Notes under the pieces: generated by a model
Seen by the model: the letters and a program-made list of their open reading frames with translations, nothing else
Databases searched by the model: none
What the model was told of the DNA's origin: nothing
Shown: piece by piece, positions 20,395 through 31,047 of the stretch
How the letters are laid out: every line of letters begins with the position of its first letter
Position numbering within the stretch: position 1 is the stretch's first letter
Assembly (NCBI GenBank): GCA_949358305.1
Contig: OX442314.1
Coordinates: 44,276,581-44,340,580 of the forward strand
Reading direction: 5' to 3'
DNA length: 64,000 bases
Origin: Strigamia acuminata
Taxonomy: Eukaryota > Arthropoda > Chilopoda > Geophilomorpha > Linotaeniidae
Program-made: the position numbers and the translations under genes

Positions 20395-21332
20395 CTAAAA
20401 TTCTTGTCCAAATTGATGAGCCTGCACACGACGAAATCGTACAAATTACTCCCCGCACTCTCCCTCACGAGAATATCCTTCGCCGCCGACACAATCCCAT
20501 CAACAAACCTCGACACATCGCACAGTTTCTCCGCAGACATGCACATATGATTGCAATGCGGCGGCTCCTCCGGCGGCACGTCCGTCTCGCTGAAATACGA
20601 CGTGTTGTCGCCTCTGACTCTCGACGACAACTGCAAACTTCTCGTGCTATTCAAAACCCGCACGCGGGTCGTCGAGTTGGAGGAAAACGGCGCGAGCGGC
20701 GCCACCATCACCACATTTTTATCCGCCATGTCGCCGACCGATTCGTGATGGCGGACCTTCCGGCTCGTCGCCTCGTGCAGAGTCCGGATTTCGCCGATGA
20801 AATGCGTGACGACGCTCTGCAGATCGTACTGCACGCTTCCTGCCAACGAGATCTGGATTCCTCTCGCGACCGACACAAAATCCTTCATTGCGAAGATCAC
20901 CAACATGGCTACTTGGACGGTGAAATTCTCGAGAATGTCCGTCATGGCGGAGAAGTGTTCGTCCAATGACGGGCGGCCGGTGGCGGTGAATTTGGCGGCG
21001 CTGCGCACGCACGACAGCGGCACGGATTGCGTTTTCGCGGTCGAGTTCGTGGCGTTGTGTCGTTTGTTTACTTGGAAAATGATGAATAGGCGTAGAACCT
21101 CGATTCGGATTCGCTCGATGGCGACCACTTCGTTCGTCAGGAGCATGTGCTGCGAGTACCAGGCGCGGAGGGAGTTAAGTCGCAAATCCATCACCCGTAG
21201 AATGTTGCCAATCATTTGCCAATGGCTGAAGAAGCGAATCAGATGCTGCTTTTTTTCAATGGTGCTGATGATTTTCGGCAACCACGTCGTGCCTTTCGTG
21301 TCTTGGAAAAGCATTTCGGAGGAGGAAGTCAC
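20395..21332 (-). CDS. Polycystin-1-like gene, exon 4
   Basis: Acceptor CCAATCGCAG|GTG, phase 0; donor TTTTAG|GTTTGG (weak), phase 2; 312 codons. The content has many Asn-x-Ser/Thr sites, one hydrophobic helix (VQVAMLVIFAMKDFVSVA) and a Cys cluster (CNHMCMSAEKLC). No domain is recognised. The frame is also open upstream of the acceptor, so a start 5' of 21332 cannot be excluded. The coding part is markedly GC-richer than the introns. DIRS sequence begins 10 bp past the donor. Confidence 0.65.
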
Positions 21333-21360
21333 CTGCGATTGGAGTTTGGGAGTGCAGGTT

Positions 21361-21952
21361 AAAGCCTAGTACTCATACGCTTCCAGAGTCTAAATATTTT
21401 TACAGTCTTAAATTTTCAACAGCACCATTTCAAGCGGAATGTTTAATCCTCTTATTATTCAGAGTCTGATAAATTTGTGGTACTCATGAAATTGTCACCA
21501 GAAAGTTTCCGTACTCTTAAACTGTGTGAGTCATTGTTGCTTGTTTTGCAAATGGCTGGCAATGGCAATGAAGCTTTGTCCGACTTTTCTGACTTAAATA
21601 ATTTTAAAATCAGTTTTGGTCTTTTTGCAATTAAAAAAGCATTTATTTTGTCTGAAATGCAGGCAAAAATATAATTCTACTAACAAGTGTTCAATTGTAG
21701 TAGTTGGGTGTCTTTGTTTGCAACCGGCTGTGACCAGTTGCAAATTTTAGATAAAAAACAAGGAAATTCTGGGTAGACAAAATTTATTCAGAGTCTGAAA
21801 CAATTAAATTTTTCGGGGCCGTTGTTTCCACTTGCAAGGGTGATTCATAGTCTAAACAATATTTTTATGAGTACCACCATTGGCAGGAAACTTAAGACTT
21901 TGATTCCTGTTACCATTCCAAGGACGGAATGGTGTTATGAGTACCAGGCTTT
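21361..21952. mobile_element. Putative MITE with AAGCCTAGTACTCATA termini
   Basis: Ends AAAGCCTAGTACTCATA and TATGAGTACCAGGCTTT are inverted. The interior holds several AGTCTGA/AGAGTCTAAA motifs that recall the termini of a decayed element. The target duplication is unclear. Confidence 0.65.
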
Positions 21953-22169
21953 ATACCCGAAACTGAAAACCGAGGGTTTTTTTTTTTAAATGTTAAACTG
22001 AAAGCACAGTTTTCAATTTTTCCTACTGTTTCCTAACTGAATATTATAAAATTACATTTTTAATATGTATTAAAATAAATTAGTCATATTGGTTTTGTTA
22101 AATATTTAAAATTTTTGCAGATTTTACCTGATTTATCTGACAAACGTGAACACGGTTACTGCACAACCC

Positions 22170-22350
22170 CAAGACAACCACGGCAATAACGGCTTAACTA
22201 ATCACAAACTGTGTGTTTTCTGTGTTGTTTCTTTATCGTGAATGATGTCCAAACACTTCGTGGCCCTCCCTTGACCCCGAGATGTTAGACTGCCACTTAC
22301 AACACGTCACAGAACGAATATCCTTAATCATCTTTATGAGGCACTTTCTC
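22170..22350. repeat. Dispersed repeat fragment (GTGGCCTTCCCCTGACC family)
   Basis: TTCGTGGCCCTCCCTTGACC at about 22256 matches GTCCCGTGGCCTTCCCCTGACC-like sequence near 22940 and CCCCTGACCACATGGC near 41165. These are fragments of one repeat family of unknown class. Confidence 0.5.
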
Positions 22351-22355
22351 TGCAA

Positions 22356-23043
22356 GAGGGGTTCCCAAACTTTTTAGCATCGCGACCCATTTTTAAGCGA
22401 GGCGATCTTCCGTGCCCCACTTCATCTACCGGTGCATTAAATTTTTCAAAAATGAACTCATAAAAAGAAAAAAAAGAAAGAAAAAGAAAGAAATTTTGCA
22501 TAAAGTTTTACATAAAATTTTACATAAATTTTCAAAAAATAATTTTAGTGCACTATTCTAGGGGGGGGCCGTCATGTCTACAATTTAGTTGGATTGTGAC
22601 CAGCTGCCCACGCAGGATGATCACTTACCTGCAGCAAAGGGCACTTAGTGCAGTTCTCGCACCTCGTGTTTCTTGTGCGCGGCCGGTTGCGACTCTGTCG
22701 CCCACCGGCACCTGAGCGTCCAAGTACGCCATGTTTCCGTGCGTTTCCCGCGGACGTTACGGCTGCCGTGCCACGTGGTCTTGTTAGGGATGGCTGCATC
22801 GCAGCCATCGCTTTGGGAAATGCACCTAAGACACCATTCATATCCCTAGACAACAATAAAGCTTACATTAAACTAAACTTGTGTCTCTGGCTGTATTTCG
22901 TGGATATTCTTATCGTGTGTTGCGTCCAGCGTCCCGTGGCCTTCCCCTGACCACGTGGCGTCCGTCTGAACACTCACAAGATTGTTACAATTGTGCTGTT
23001 GCGCCCCACCAGTAAGGCACGCCTCACAGTTTGGGAAACGCTG
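22356..23043. mobile_element. Putative hAT-type MITE with GGTTCCCAAAC termini
   Basis: Ends GGGGTTCCCAAACTTTTTAG and CAGTTTGGGAAACGCTG are inverted. Flanks CTCTGCAA and CTCTACAT match at six of eight positions, as an old 8-bp duplication. It contains a further repeat (22600-23000) related to pieces at 37060-37200 and 40195-40330. Confidence 0.65.
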
Positions 23044-23356
23044 CTCTACATTATAAAATCAACATCACCAAATGAAGAAAGGACATTTTCGTAAAGTAGT
23101 AATTTTTCTACCAAACTTTGTTCACGTTTCTCAGATAAAAAGAAATGCTCTTGTTTTTACCAACGGTTATTACCTGCAAAAATAATAAATATTTAATAAT
23201 AAAAAAAATACAACAAAAAAAAATCTACCGGTAGTTCAACTTTTCTTTGCAAATTAAAAACACTATTTTAATAATACCATATTCAATTAGAAAATCTTTT
23301 TTTAAAAAAAACCCTCGGTTTCCATTTTCAAAAATGTCTGTCAGCCCAAACTCTAC

Positions 23357-24434
23357 CTGCGATCTGCCAGTCGCCTCGTTTTCCGACCTCGGTATGTTGA
23401 CGCGAATAAAAGCCGCTTCCTCTTCCGCCGACAACTCCACGATCGGCTCCCGAATCGTTATCATCGAACTCTTCGACACGAACGTGTAAAAATATCCATA
23501 CTTCGGCGTCCGATTGCCCGACAAAATCTTCTCAGACTCCGAACTCGTCATCGGATTCAAAATATCAACTTTTGACCTCTTCAACGCCGGCGAATACGGA
23601 TAAGCGAACGACGGCGGCTTCGACTCGTCGATCGACGTCTCGCTTTCCTCCTGAATCCTCGGCAGAAATCCCACACTCGAGCTCTTGGTGATCCGTTCGT
23701 ACGCCCCGATGATCGTCATCGGTCGCTCGGTGCCGGACGCCGAATCCCTCACCTTATTCTCCGTCTGCGGCAAATGCGCGAGCTTCGGCCATATCATCAA
23801 GTCCTCGAAGTCTCCCGCTTCAAAAAACACGCTGAAATCCTCGACAGGTATTTGCCTGACGATCCGAATCCCCTGTTGACGGACATTAAAGGTGCTCTCG
23901 GACTTGGTCGTCGCTACGCCGGACGAAGACTTCTTCAAGACTTCGACGGTGGTTTCGCTCATTTTGATTCGCACGTTGCTGATCGCGATCGCGCTCGGCT
24001 GCGCGATTTCCCATTCGTCGCGGAAGAACATGAGGACATGGCCGGATTTTGTACACTTGATGGATCCCTGACTGAGGTGCAGCAGACTGTCTAGAAGGAG
24101 GTGGACTACGACACAAATTGCGCAGCCCATGAGACATGCCCAGAGAAGACTGTGTGATGTGATGATGAAAGAAGCGACGGCTGTTATGGCCATGCTCGTT
24201 AGGACGTTGGAGAAGATTAGGTAAATTAGAGTGAGAAGTCCGACGCGAGAACTGATGCAATGCGGTCGAAAGAGGAGGATCCAGTTGTGGAATCGTAACC
24301 AGGCGTTTATGTTGCTTCGTTTGCCTTTGAAAGTGTTCATGACGTAGTTGTCGCGCACGAGGACTCCGTTTGGGATTTTGAACTCCCATGTTAGACTGTG
24401 CTGAACGTCTGTCACTTTGATCCATTCCAATTTC
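23357..24434 (-). CDS. Polycystin-1-like gene, exon 3: end of PLAT, membrane segments 2-3, cytoplasmic loop
   Basis: Acceptor TTCTTAATAG|G completes the Trp codon from exon 2; donor CAG|GTAGAG; 359 codons, phase 0 out. The start (WIKVTDVQ ... WEFKIPNGVLV) is the last part of a PLAT/LH2 domain. Next comes a helical-hairpin region, RPHCISSRVGLLTLIYLIFS and SLLWACLMGCAICVVVHLLL, in the position of membrane segments 2 and 3 of polycystin-1 proteins, where a R-P-x-x-S-R-x-x-R motif precedes segment 2. About 250 residues of Ser/Glu-rich loop follow. The family call is good for this exon. Confidence 0.75.
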
Positions 24435-24469
24435 CTATTAAGAAATTATAAAAACCATTAAATTATTGA

Positions 24470-24690
24470 ATAAAATAATAAATTAATAAATTAACAAAAT
24501 TAATAAATTAATAAATTAACAAAATTAATAAATTAATAAATTAACAAAATTAATAAATTAATAAATTAACAAAAATAACAAAATTAATAAATTATTGAAT
24601 AAATTAATCATTAATTTATTCAATAATTTAATAATTTATTAATTTTGTTAATTTATTAATTTGTTAATTCATTAATTAATTAATCGAAAT
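24470..24690. repeat. AT-rich ATTAATAAATTAACAAA tandem repeat
   Basis: Units of about 17-26 bp built from ATTAATAAATTAACAAA, followed by an inverted stretch that can form a long AT hairpin near 24600-24660. Confidence 0.8.
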
Positions 24691-24734
24691 AAATAAAAAT
24701 GTAGTGTAATGTGCGATCGCCTTAGTTACCTGAT

Positions 24735-26460
24735 TTGCACAGGATTTATTTTCACGGGATTTCCACGAGATTTATTTATTTCGACGGGATTTATTTGCAC
24801 GGGGTTTCCATGGGATTTCCACGAAATTTATTTGCACGCGATTTCCATGAGATTTCCACGGGATTTATTTATTTCCACGGGATTTATTTATTTCCATCGG
24901 ATTTCCACAGGATTTATTTCCACGGGATTTCCATGGGATTTCCACGGGATTTATTTCCAAGGCATTTATTTATTTCCTCGGAATTTCCATGGGATTTCCA
25001 CGGGATTTCTACAAGATTTCCACGGAATTTATTTCCAAGGGATTTATTTCCAAGTGATTTATTTCCAAGGGATTAATTTCCAAGGGATTAATTTCCAAGG
25101 AATTTAATTCCGAAGGAATTTATTTCCAAGGAATTTATTTCCAAGGAATTTACTTCCAAGGAATTTATTTCCAAGGAATTTATTTCCAAGGAATTTATTT
25201 CCAAGGAATTTACTTCCAAGGAATTTATTTCCAAGGAATTTATTTCCAAGGAATTTATTTCCAAGGAATTTATTTCCAAGGAATTTATTTCCAAGGAATT
25301 TATTTCCAAGGAATTTATTTCCAAGGAATTTATTTCCAAGGAATTTATTTCCAAGGAATTTATTTCCAAGGAATTTATTTCCAAGGAATTTATTTCCAAG
25401 GAATTTATTTCCAAGGAATTTATTTCCAAGGAATTTATTTCCAAGGAATTTATTTCCAAGGAATTTATTTCCAAGGAATTTATTTCCAAGGAATTTATTT
25501 CCAAGGAATTTATTTCCAAGGAATTTATTTCCAAGGAATTTATTTCCAAGGAATTTATTTCCAAGGAATTTATTTCCAAGGAATTTATTTCCAAGGAATT
25601 TATTTCCAAGGAATTTATTTCCAAGGAATTTATTTCCAAGGAATTTATTTCCAAGGAATTTATTTCCAAGGAATTTATTTCCAAGGAATTTATTTCCAAG
25701 GAATTTATTTCCAAGGAATTTATTTCCAAGGAATTTATTTCCAAGGAATTTATTTCCAAGGAATTTATTTCCAAGGAATTTATTTCCAAGGAATTTATTT
25801 CCAAGGAATTTATTTCCAAGGAATTTATTTCCAAGGAATTTATTTCCAAGGAATTTATTTCCAAGGAATTTATTTCCAAGGAATTTATTTCCAAGGAATT
25901 TATTTCCAAGGAATTTATTTCCAAGGAATTTATTTCCAAGGAATTTATTTCCAAGGAATTTATTTCCAAGGAATTTATTTCCAAGGAATTTATTTCCAAG
26001 GAATTTATTTCCAAGGAATTTATTTCCAAGGAATTTATTTCCAAGGAATTTATTTCCAAGGAATTTATTTCCAAGGAATTTATTTCCAAGGAATTTATTT
26101 CCAAGGAATTTATTTCCAAGGAATTTATTTCCAAGGAATTTATTTCCAAGGAATTTATTTCCAAGGAATTTATTTCCAAGGAATTTATTTCCAAGGAATT
26201 TATTTCCAAGGAATTTATTTCCAAGGAATTTATTTCCAAGGAATTTATTTCCAAGGAATTTATTTATTTCCACAAGATTTCCATGGGATTTCCATGGGAT
26301 TTATTTCCAAGGGATTTATTTATTTCCACAAGATTTCCATGGGATTTCCACGGGATTTATTTCCAAGGGATTTATGTATTTCCACGGAATTTCCATGGGA
26401 TATCAACGGGATTTCCACAGGATTTCCACAGGATTTCCTTGGGATTTATTTCCACTGGAT
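24735..26460. repeat. 15-bp satellite block, homogeneous core with variant flanks
   Basis: The core 25116-26265 is about 77 tandem copies of TTTATTTCCAAGGAA, almost all identical; the only visible changes are two T-to-C variants near 25151 and 25211. Both flanks hold 15-16-bp relatives such as GGATTTCCACGGGATTTATT in less regular order. Frames on both strands encode simple pentapeptide repeats and are not genes. The block lies in intron 2 of the minus-strand gene. Confidence 0.97.
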
Positions 26461-26505
26461 TTATTTATGAGCCACAGCAACGCCTGGCCGGGTACAGCTA
26501 GTTAT
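26461..26505. other. Possible Helitron-like 3' terminus
   Basis: The satellite ends in GCAACGCCTGGCCGGGTACA followed by GCTAG|TT. A GC-rich partial hairpin followed by CTAG is the form of Helitron 3' ends. No matching 5' end or Rep/helicase gene was found, so this is only a suggestion. Confidence 0.3.
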
Positions 26506-26604
26506 TAATGAATTAACAAATTAATAAATCAATATGTTAACAAATTATTAAATTAATAAGTTATTAAATTAAATAATTTATTAACTAAAAATCTTATAAA
26601 TTAC

Positions 26605-26882
26605 CAATGATTTGGATCTCCGTGAATAGCCAAAGACATCGATTCAATGCTTCCCAAGCAAGCAGGTGTGCTTGAAAGAATCAGACTTGTTCCAAGTCGA
26701 AGTAATGGTTCATCGTTATTTGCTTCGTTTTTTATAATTACCATGTGCTTAGCAGTTGCACTCAGTAGAACTAGGCTTATGTCACATTGTGGCACTGGCC
26801 TGATCAGTTGATTGCTGTGTAATCCAATAATGTAGAAATGATCACCTCTCAGGTTTTCTCTCATCGGATACAGAAATATCCC
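26605..26882 (-). CDS. Polycystin-1-like gene, exon 2: PLAT domain
   Basis: Acceptor TTCTTTTAG|GGG, phase 0; donor CATTG|GTAATT, phase 2. It encodes 92 codons with the PLAT/LH2 pattern: HFYIIGLHSNQ (first strand), CDISLVLLSA, and LGTSLILSSTPACLGSIESM matching the F-L-L-S-x-x-x-x-L-G-x-I motif, ending at the HGDPNHW position where the family has HDNSGxxPSW. PLAT domains bind membrane lipids or partner proteins and lie on the first cytoplasmic loop of polycystin-1. Confidence 0.8.
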
Positions 26883-26948
26883 CTAAAAGAATTAAAAATT
26901 CAAAAATAAATAACAAACAATTGGAAATTGCAAAAACTTTTAACTTAC

Positions 26949-27062
26949 ACAACTCTTGTATCTAATGAGGTTATAACCAACAGTAAAAACAATACAGAAT
27001 AAAACCAAAATCACAATTAAAATTATAATAGAATTAATGTGAAACTCCATTTCCAATGGCAT
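26949..27062 (-). CDS. Polycystin-1-like gene, exon 1: N-terminal membrane segment
   Basis: ATG at 27060-27062 with an in-frame TGA 18 bases upstream; 38 codons to donor TGT|GTAAGT. It encodes a single membrane segment (IIILIVILVLFCIVFTVGY) followed by LIRYKSC, corresponding to polycystin-1 segment 1, which directly precedes PLAT. In the family a large GPS/GAIN ectodomain would come before it; here the divergent glucuronosyltransferase gene begins 270 bp upstream. An acceptor (CTGACAAG|GA) upstream leaves room for unseen 5' exons. Confidence 0.65.
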
Positions 27063-27332
27063 ATTTTTGTGTCCTTGTCAGAACTCAAACAATAAAAATC
27101 TATTATTGCAGAAAACTGTGACCAACTGCTACCAGTCAGCACTGGCACAAATGCGCGTAACGATGCGCGAGCGATTAAAATGGCCGTGTCAAATCCCCCG
27201 TTGAATAAGGTAGAAAATTAAGCTAAATAGTTGATATATCTATCTTAACTAATTTTTTTTTCATCACATTTGATAACCTAGAGTCCAAACTGCCACTCGT
27301 CGCTCAGTTATTCGTCGTTAGCGCCACGCAGC
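27063..27332. promoter_or_regulatory. Shared upstream region between divergent genes
   Basis: The 270 bp between the two start codons contain GGTAGAAAATTAAGCTAAAT and GATATATCTATCTTAACTAA blocks conserved in the second copy of the locus (38870-38910). The conservation, unlike the diverged surroundings, is compatible with a promoter, but no defined element is identified. Confidence 0.4.
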
Positions 27333-27917
27333 GTGCGATATCCATGGCTAATCTGTGTCTGCCTTTCGATGTCTATCGTCGTCTCCTACGTGATTTTCTG
27401 GTCGCACACGTCATTCCCTCTTACGCCTAGGATTGTTCCTGATACAAATATCTCACTCGGGAACACAATTGGCCTTAACATTACAGGAGTTTACTTGTCA
27501 AATAAAGCCCATTGGTCATTGGGAAAGACTTGGACGAATAGCAAGCGTCACGCGTCAAGTGGGAATCTTCCGATGGTTTATGTCGTGACGCCGACTTATC
27601 GACGGTTGGGGCGAATTGCTAAATTAACCCGTTTGGCACAGACGTTGATGCACGTGCCTTCGTTGCATTGGATGGTGGTTGAAGATGCGTTTGCTTTTAG
27701 TCGATCTGTGCGCGACCTTTTGCTAAGATGTGGAATGAATTTCACGCACATGCTCGGACCGAAACCTCGGCGGTTTGCTCGTGAGAGTGCGTGGAAGATG
27801 CCGAGAGGAGTTTCGAGTAGAATTGCAGGTCTGCGGTGGGTGCAGAATCATGTGAGAAATGGAGTTCTTCATTTCGCTGATGATGAGAATACGTATGATA
27901 TTCGGTTGTTCGAAGAA
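27333..27917 (+). CDS. Beta-1,3-glucuronosyltransferase copy 1, exon 1
   Basis: 195 codons, donor GAA|GTAGGT, phase 0. A short cytoplasmic tail and signal anchor (WLICVCLSMSIVVSYVIFW) predict a type II Golgi protein. The GT43 catalytic domain begins MVYVVTPTYRRLGRIAKLTR, with LHWMVVEDA, CGMNFTHMLGPKP, MPRGVSSRIAGLRWV and HFADDENTYD. The family makes the glycosaminoglycan linker or related glucuronides using UDP-glucuronate and Mn2+. The third residue of the metal-binding Asp triad is Glu here but Asp in copy 2. The insect GT43 family call is secure; which linkage it makes is not known. Confidence 0.9.
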
Positions 27918-27964
27918 GTAGGTTTTGGGGGCTTTGTGGCCATTGGTTGCGTGTGTGTCGTGTG

Positions 27965-28395
27965 TTTGTCGAAATTTATCAAAAATACATGAAATTTGTC
28001 GAAATTTATCAAAAATACTTGAAATTTGTCGAAATTTATCAAAAATACATGATATTTGGCGAAATTTATCAAAAATACATGAAATTTGTCGAAATTTATC
28101 AAAAAAACATAAAATTTGTCGAAATTTATCAAAAATACTTTAAATTTGTCGAAATTTATCAAAAATACATGAAATTTGTCGAAATTTATCAAAAATACTT
28201 GAAATTTGTCGAAATTTATCAAAAATACATGATATTTGGCGAAATTTATCAAAAATACATGAAATTTGTCGAAATTTATCAAAAAAACATAAAATTTGTC
28301 GAAATTTATCAAAAATACTTTAAATTTGTCGAAATTTATCAAAAATACATGAAATTTGTCGAAATTTATCAAAGATACATGAAATTTGTCGAAAT
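27965..28395. repeat. 30-bp tandem repeat with a 180-bp higher-order period
   Basis: About 14 units of GAAATTTATCAAAAATACAT plus GAAATTTGTC. Variant units (ATGATATTTGGCG, AAAACATAAAATTTG, ACTTTAAATTTG) recur in the same order 180 bp apart, so blocks of six units were duplicated together. It lies in intron 1 of the glucuronosyltransferase gene. Confidence 0.95.
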
Positions 28396-28559
28396 ATCTC
28401 AATTTTTTTTGGCGGCCCATCAATCAAAAATCGAATCAAATTATCACTGTTCCCAGTAAATAAGATTGGAAAATTACTCTCTCGTTACAATCGAATTAGA
28501 CTTGAAATAGCAAAGATCCACGAACATGTATTTTAATTTACCATAATTCTTCGAATTAA

Positions 28560-28960
28560 AGTCGTTGCGACCGTCTATCTTGCTGGTCGCAGAACAACTC
28601 TTGGCCACCACGGGCCCAGGCCACACTTCTGGAAGGTCACTTCCAGTCTTATTGGTCGGTTTTAGGACCTGCAGCTCTATCTGGTTGCGGAGAACCGCAT
28701 CAGGCGCACCAGGAGTGCAAGAGCTGCCGCAGGTGCTGCAGGTAAGTTATCAGTGCGCAAGGGCAGCTGGTTGAGTTGAGGGGCTCTGGTTTTAGGGGTC
28801 AGACGGGCCGGCCGTTGTATTCCCTGGATAGTGGAATTCTGTGTTTTTGTCGCCAGGGATTAGTGGGCTTCTGTGTCCTAGGATCTTATGATGCCACATT
28901 TTTTATTAGTTTATGGTTACAACAGGGGTTGGGAGGGTGTGTTGTTGTTTAGGGTTTTAC
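28560..28960. other. Intron 1 segment, unclassified repeat-like sequence
   Basis: A GC-richer block beginning GTCGTTGCGACCGTCTATC with no convincing protein; the sequence near 40195-40330 in the second copy of the locus holds a loosely related piece. Confidence 0.3.
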
Positions 28961-29212
28961 AATACTGCAGGACGATTTATGAGTGTGATATCTTTGTTTT
29001 TATTTTGTTTTGTATGTATTGTAAATTGACAATATTTTTTTTTTTCTCTTGTACAAATTCTGTATAATTTAATATCTTTAGGCACAGACAGGCGATTGCT
29101 AAGCCTGTTATTTTTGCGGACTTAAAACAGTGAAATTGCGGGCGGAAAGCGGCATTAAAAAACGGCATTTTGCGGACTTATTGCGGGCTCATCCGGGAAC
29201 TTTTTGACCAAA

Positions 29213-29450
29213 ATTTGAAGTTTTTAAAGGAAATTTGAAGTTTTTAAAGGAAATTTGAAGTTTTTAAAGGAAATTTGAAGTTTTTAAAGGAAGTTTGAAG
29301 TTTTTAAAGAAAGTTTAAAGTTTTTGAATGAAAATTGAAGTTTTTAAACAAAATTTGAAGTTTTTAAACAAAATTTGAAGTTTTTAAACAAAATTTGAAG
29401 TTTTTAAACAAAATTTGAAGTTTTTAAACAAAATTTGAAGTTTTTAAATG
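29213..29450. repeat. 20-bp tandem repeat, about 12 copies
   Basis: Units of AAATTTGAAGTTTTTAAAGG; the last half changes to AAACA in the right-hand copies, which shows two sub-blocks expanded separately. Confidence 0.95.
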
Positions 29451-29787
29451 AAATTATTACGTGATATCACGCAATACGCACATTCACTCGATTTTCATAA
29501 CAAACTCCCCAACATTGGCAAATTGCGGATTTTCCGCAAAATTGCTGCCTTACGGTCCGATTGCGGCATTTGCAGACTAAAAAATACCTCCAATTACAAA
29601 AATTTTGTTGTCAAATGCTCTATTTGCATTATCCACACTTAAGAAACTGTTTTGGAGAAGTTTTATTTTCCGCAAAAATAGCAGCTTTAGCGATTGCCTT
29701 GTGCCGGTGTATTTTTGGGAAAAAGAATAAAAAAAATAAAAAATTACATTTGCAATTATAAGCCGCGACTTTTAATAGAAGAAATAC

Positions 29788-29836
29788 GGTATTTATTTAT
29801 TTATTTATTTGTTTATTTATTTATTTATTTATTTGT

Positions 29837-29867
<31 letters not shown>

Positions 29868-29870
29868 TTT
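29788..29870. repeat. (TTTA)n microsatellite abutting a splice acceptor
   Basis: About 20 TTTA units with occasional TTTG, running directly into TTTCAG of exon 2, so the microsatellite serves as the polypyrimidine tract. The second gene copy has a shorter similar run at 40420-40488. Confidence 0.9.
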
Positions 29871-29873
29871 CAG

Positions 29874-30050
29874 ATGCGTTCCACCAAAAAGGTTTCCATG
29901 TGGCCGGTCGGTTTAGTTGGTTATTTGGCTGAGAATTTTCCTGTAGTAGTTAACGGTGATGTAATTGGATTCTTCAACAGTTGGATGGGTGGTCCCAAAT
30001 TTCCAGTCCCTATGGCTGGTTTTGCCGTCAATATTGCCTTCTTGTTACAG
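29874..30050 (+). CDS. Beta-1,3-glucuronosyltransferase copy 1, exon 2
   Basis: 59 codons, phase 0 on both sides, donor ACAG|GTAAAA. It begins MRSTKKVSMWPVGLVG, the strongly conserved GT43 block after the Asp triad, and ends VPMAGFAVNIAFLLQ. The next exon lies 4.5 kb away because an LTR element occupies intron 2. Confidence 0.9.
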
Positions 30051-30124
30051 GTAAAAATGATTTTGGCCTTAGCCTACAATCGGATTGGTTCTTGTTGATG
30101 TTTACAATGAATTCTAAAAACTTG

Positions 30125-30754
30125 TGTCGTGATTCGACTTTGTGGTTAAAGATAATAAATAATACACTCGGGAATACAATATATTTCAAATACTGCTTTA
30201 TTAAAACACGCTTACTAATACAAATATAAGTCAAGATGTTTCCTGTGTTGGTCCTCGGATTCGGCTGCGAATACGAGTTGCCGCTAAACAATGGCGGATC
30301 CAATTGTTTAGTCCTACGCGTGGTCTATGTTTGTTGTCTAGGGTATTTCCACGTGTTATTATGAACACGCGAGAATTCGCTTTCTCGTGCGAATTAAACG
30401 AATATCGTTCGAATATTTATTCTAGCGTAGATTGGCTACGCTAAATAAATGTGGCTGTTGTACAGTTGAAATGGTCAGCGGGCACCGGTCCTCGATCAAT
30501 CCGTGAAACGGCCTGAAAGGTGAGGTAAATGGTGCTCTTGCTGAAATGTGGTAACTGTAGTGTCATTTCCGGTCAAGCTTCGGTCTTATATACTGACCGG
30601 AAGTGACGTCATATATAGATTATTCTGATTATTCAGATCCGCAGAAATGCGAGACTAGTCAATCTAGTCTATTTCTAGTAGCGCTCCTGGCGGTCGGATT
30701 CATCAACACGATAAATCTTATCAATTTATCTTCAGGTGATTCGGAATCACCACA
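30125..30754 (-). repeat. 3' LTR of the gag-only element
   Basis: Begins TGTGGTGATTCCGAATCACC and ends CGAATCACGACA on the minus strand. The tip carries a GGTGATTCC/GGAATCACC hairpin. Confidence 0.93.
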
Positions 30755-31047
30755 CGTCCCTCCCCAAGAATAAACTATCGGGACCAAACCAACGTTTGCA
30801 GGTTGGCCAAGAAAACTACTTATTTTATGAAATAATTTACATCTGAATAAACTTTTTGTGATGAATTTAAAATGAGAACGAGAGATACTCAAATTTTTAA
30901 AATAGGTCAACATAACTGGCCTTAGTCTTGGGGATAACTGGTTATTCCAGTATCGCTGGACTGCTGAGTTTTTTCTCAGCTTGGTGATTAGTTTTTTGAT
31001 TAGTTCGAAATCTATGGGTGACGAGATTTGCGCAGACGGAGTTATCT

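Noticed and set aside
20547-21369. Plus-strand frames of 140 and 190 aa opposite exon 4
   Set aside because: Shadow frames of a GC-rich coding exon. The minus strand has splice sites in phase with its neighbours.
23774-24425. Frames overlapping exon 3 on both strands
   Set aside because: Shadows of the exon 3 coding frame, without domain content.
25088-26273. Two ~388-aa minus-strand open frames made of pentapeptide repeats (INSLE and NKFLG)
   Set aside because: They exist only because the 15-bp satellite has no stop in those frames. There is no unique sequence, start context or splice signal.
27869-28459. Frames of 170-184 aa on both strands over 27.9-28.5 kb
   Set aside because: Produced by the 30-bp intronic tandem repeat.
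24735-29450. CRISPR-like regular repeats
   Set aside because: Units are contiguous tandem copies without unique spacers, in a eukaryotic genome, with no cas genes.
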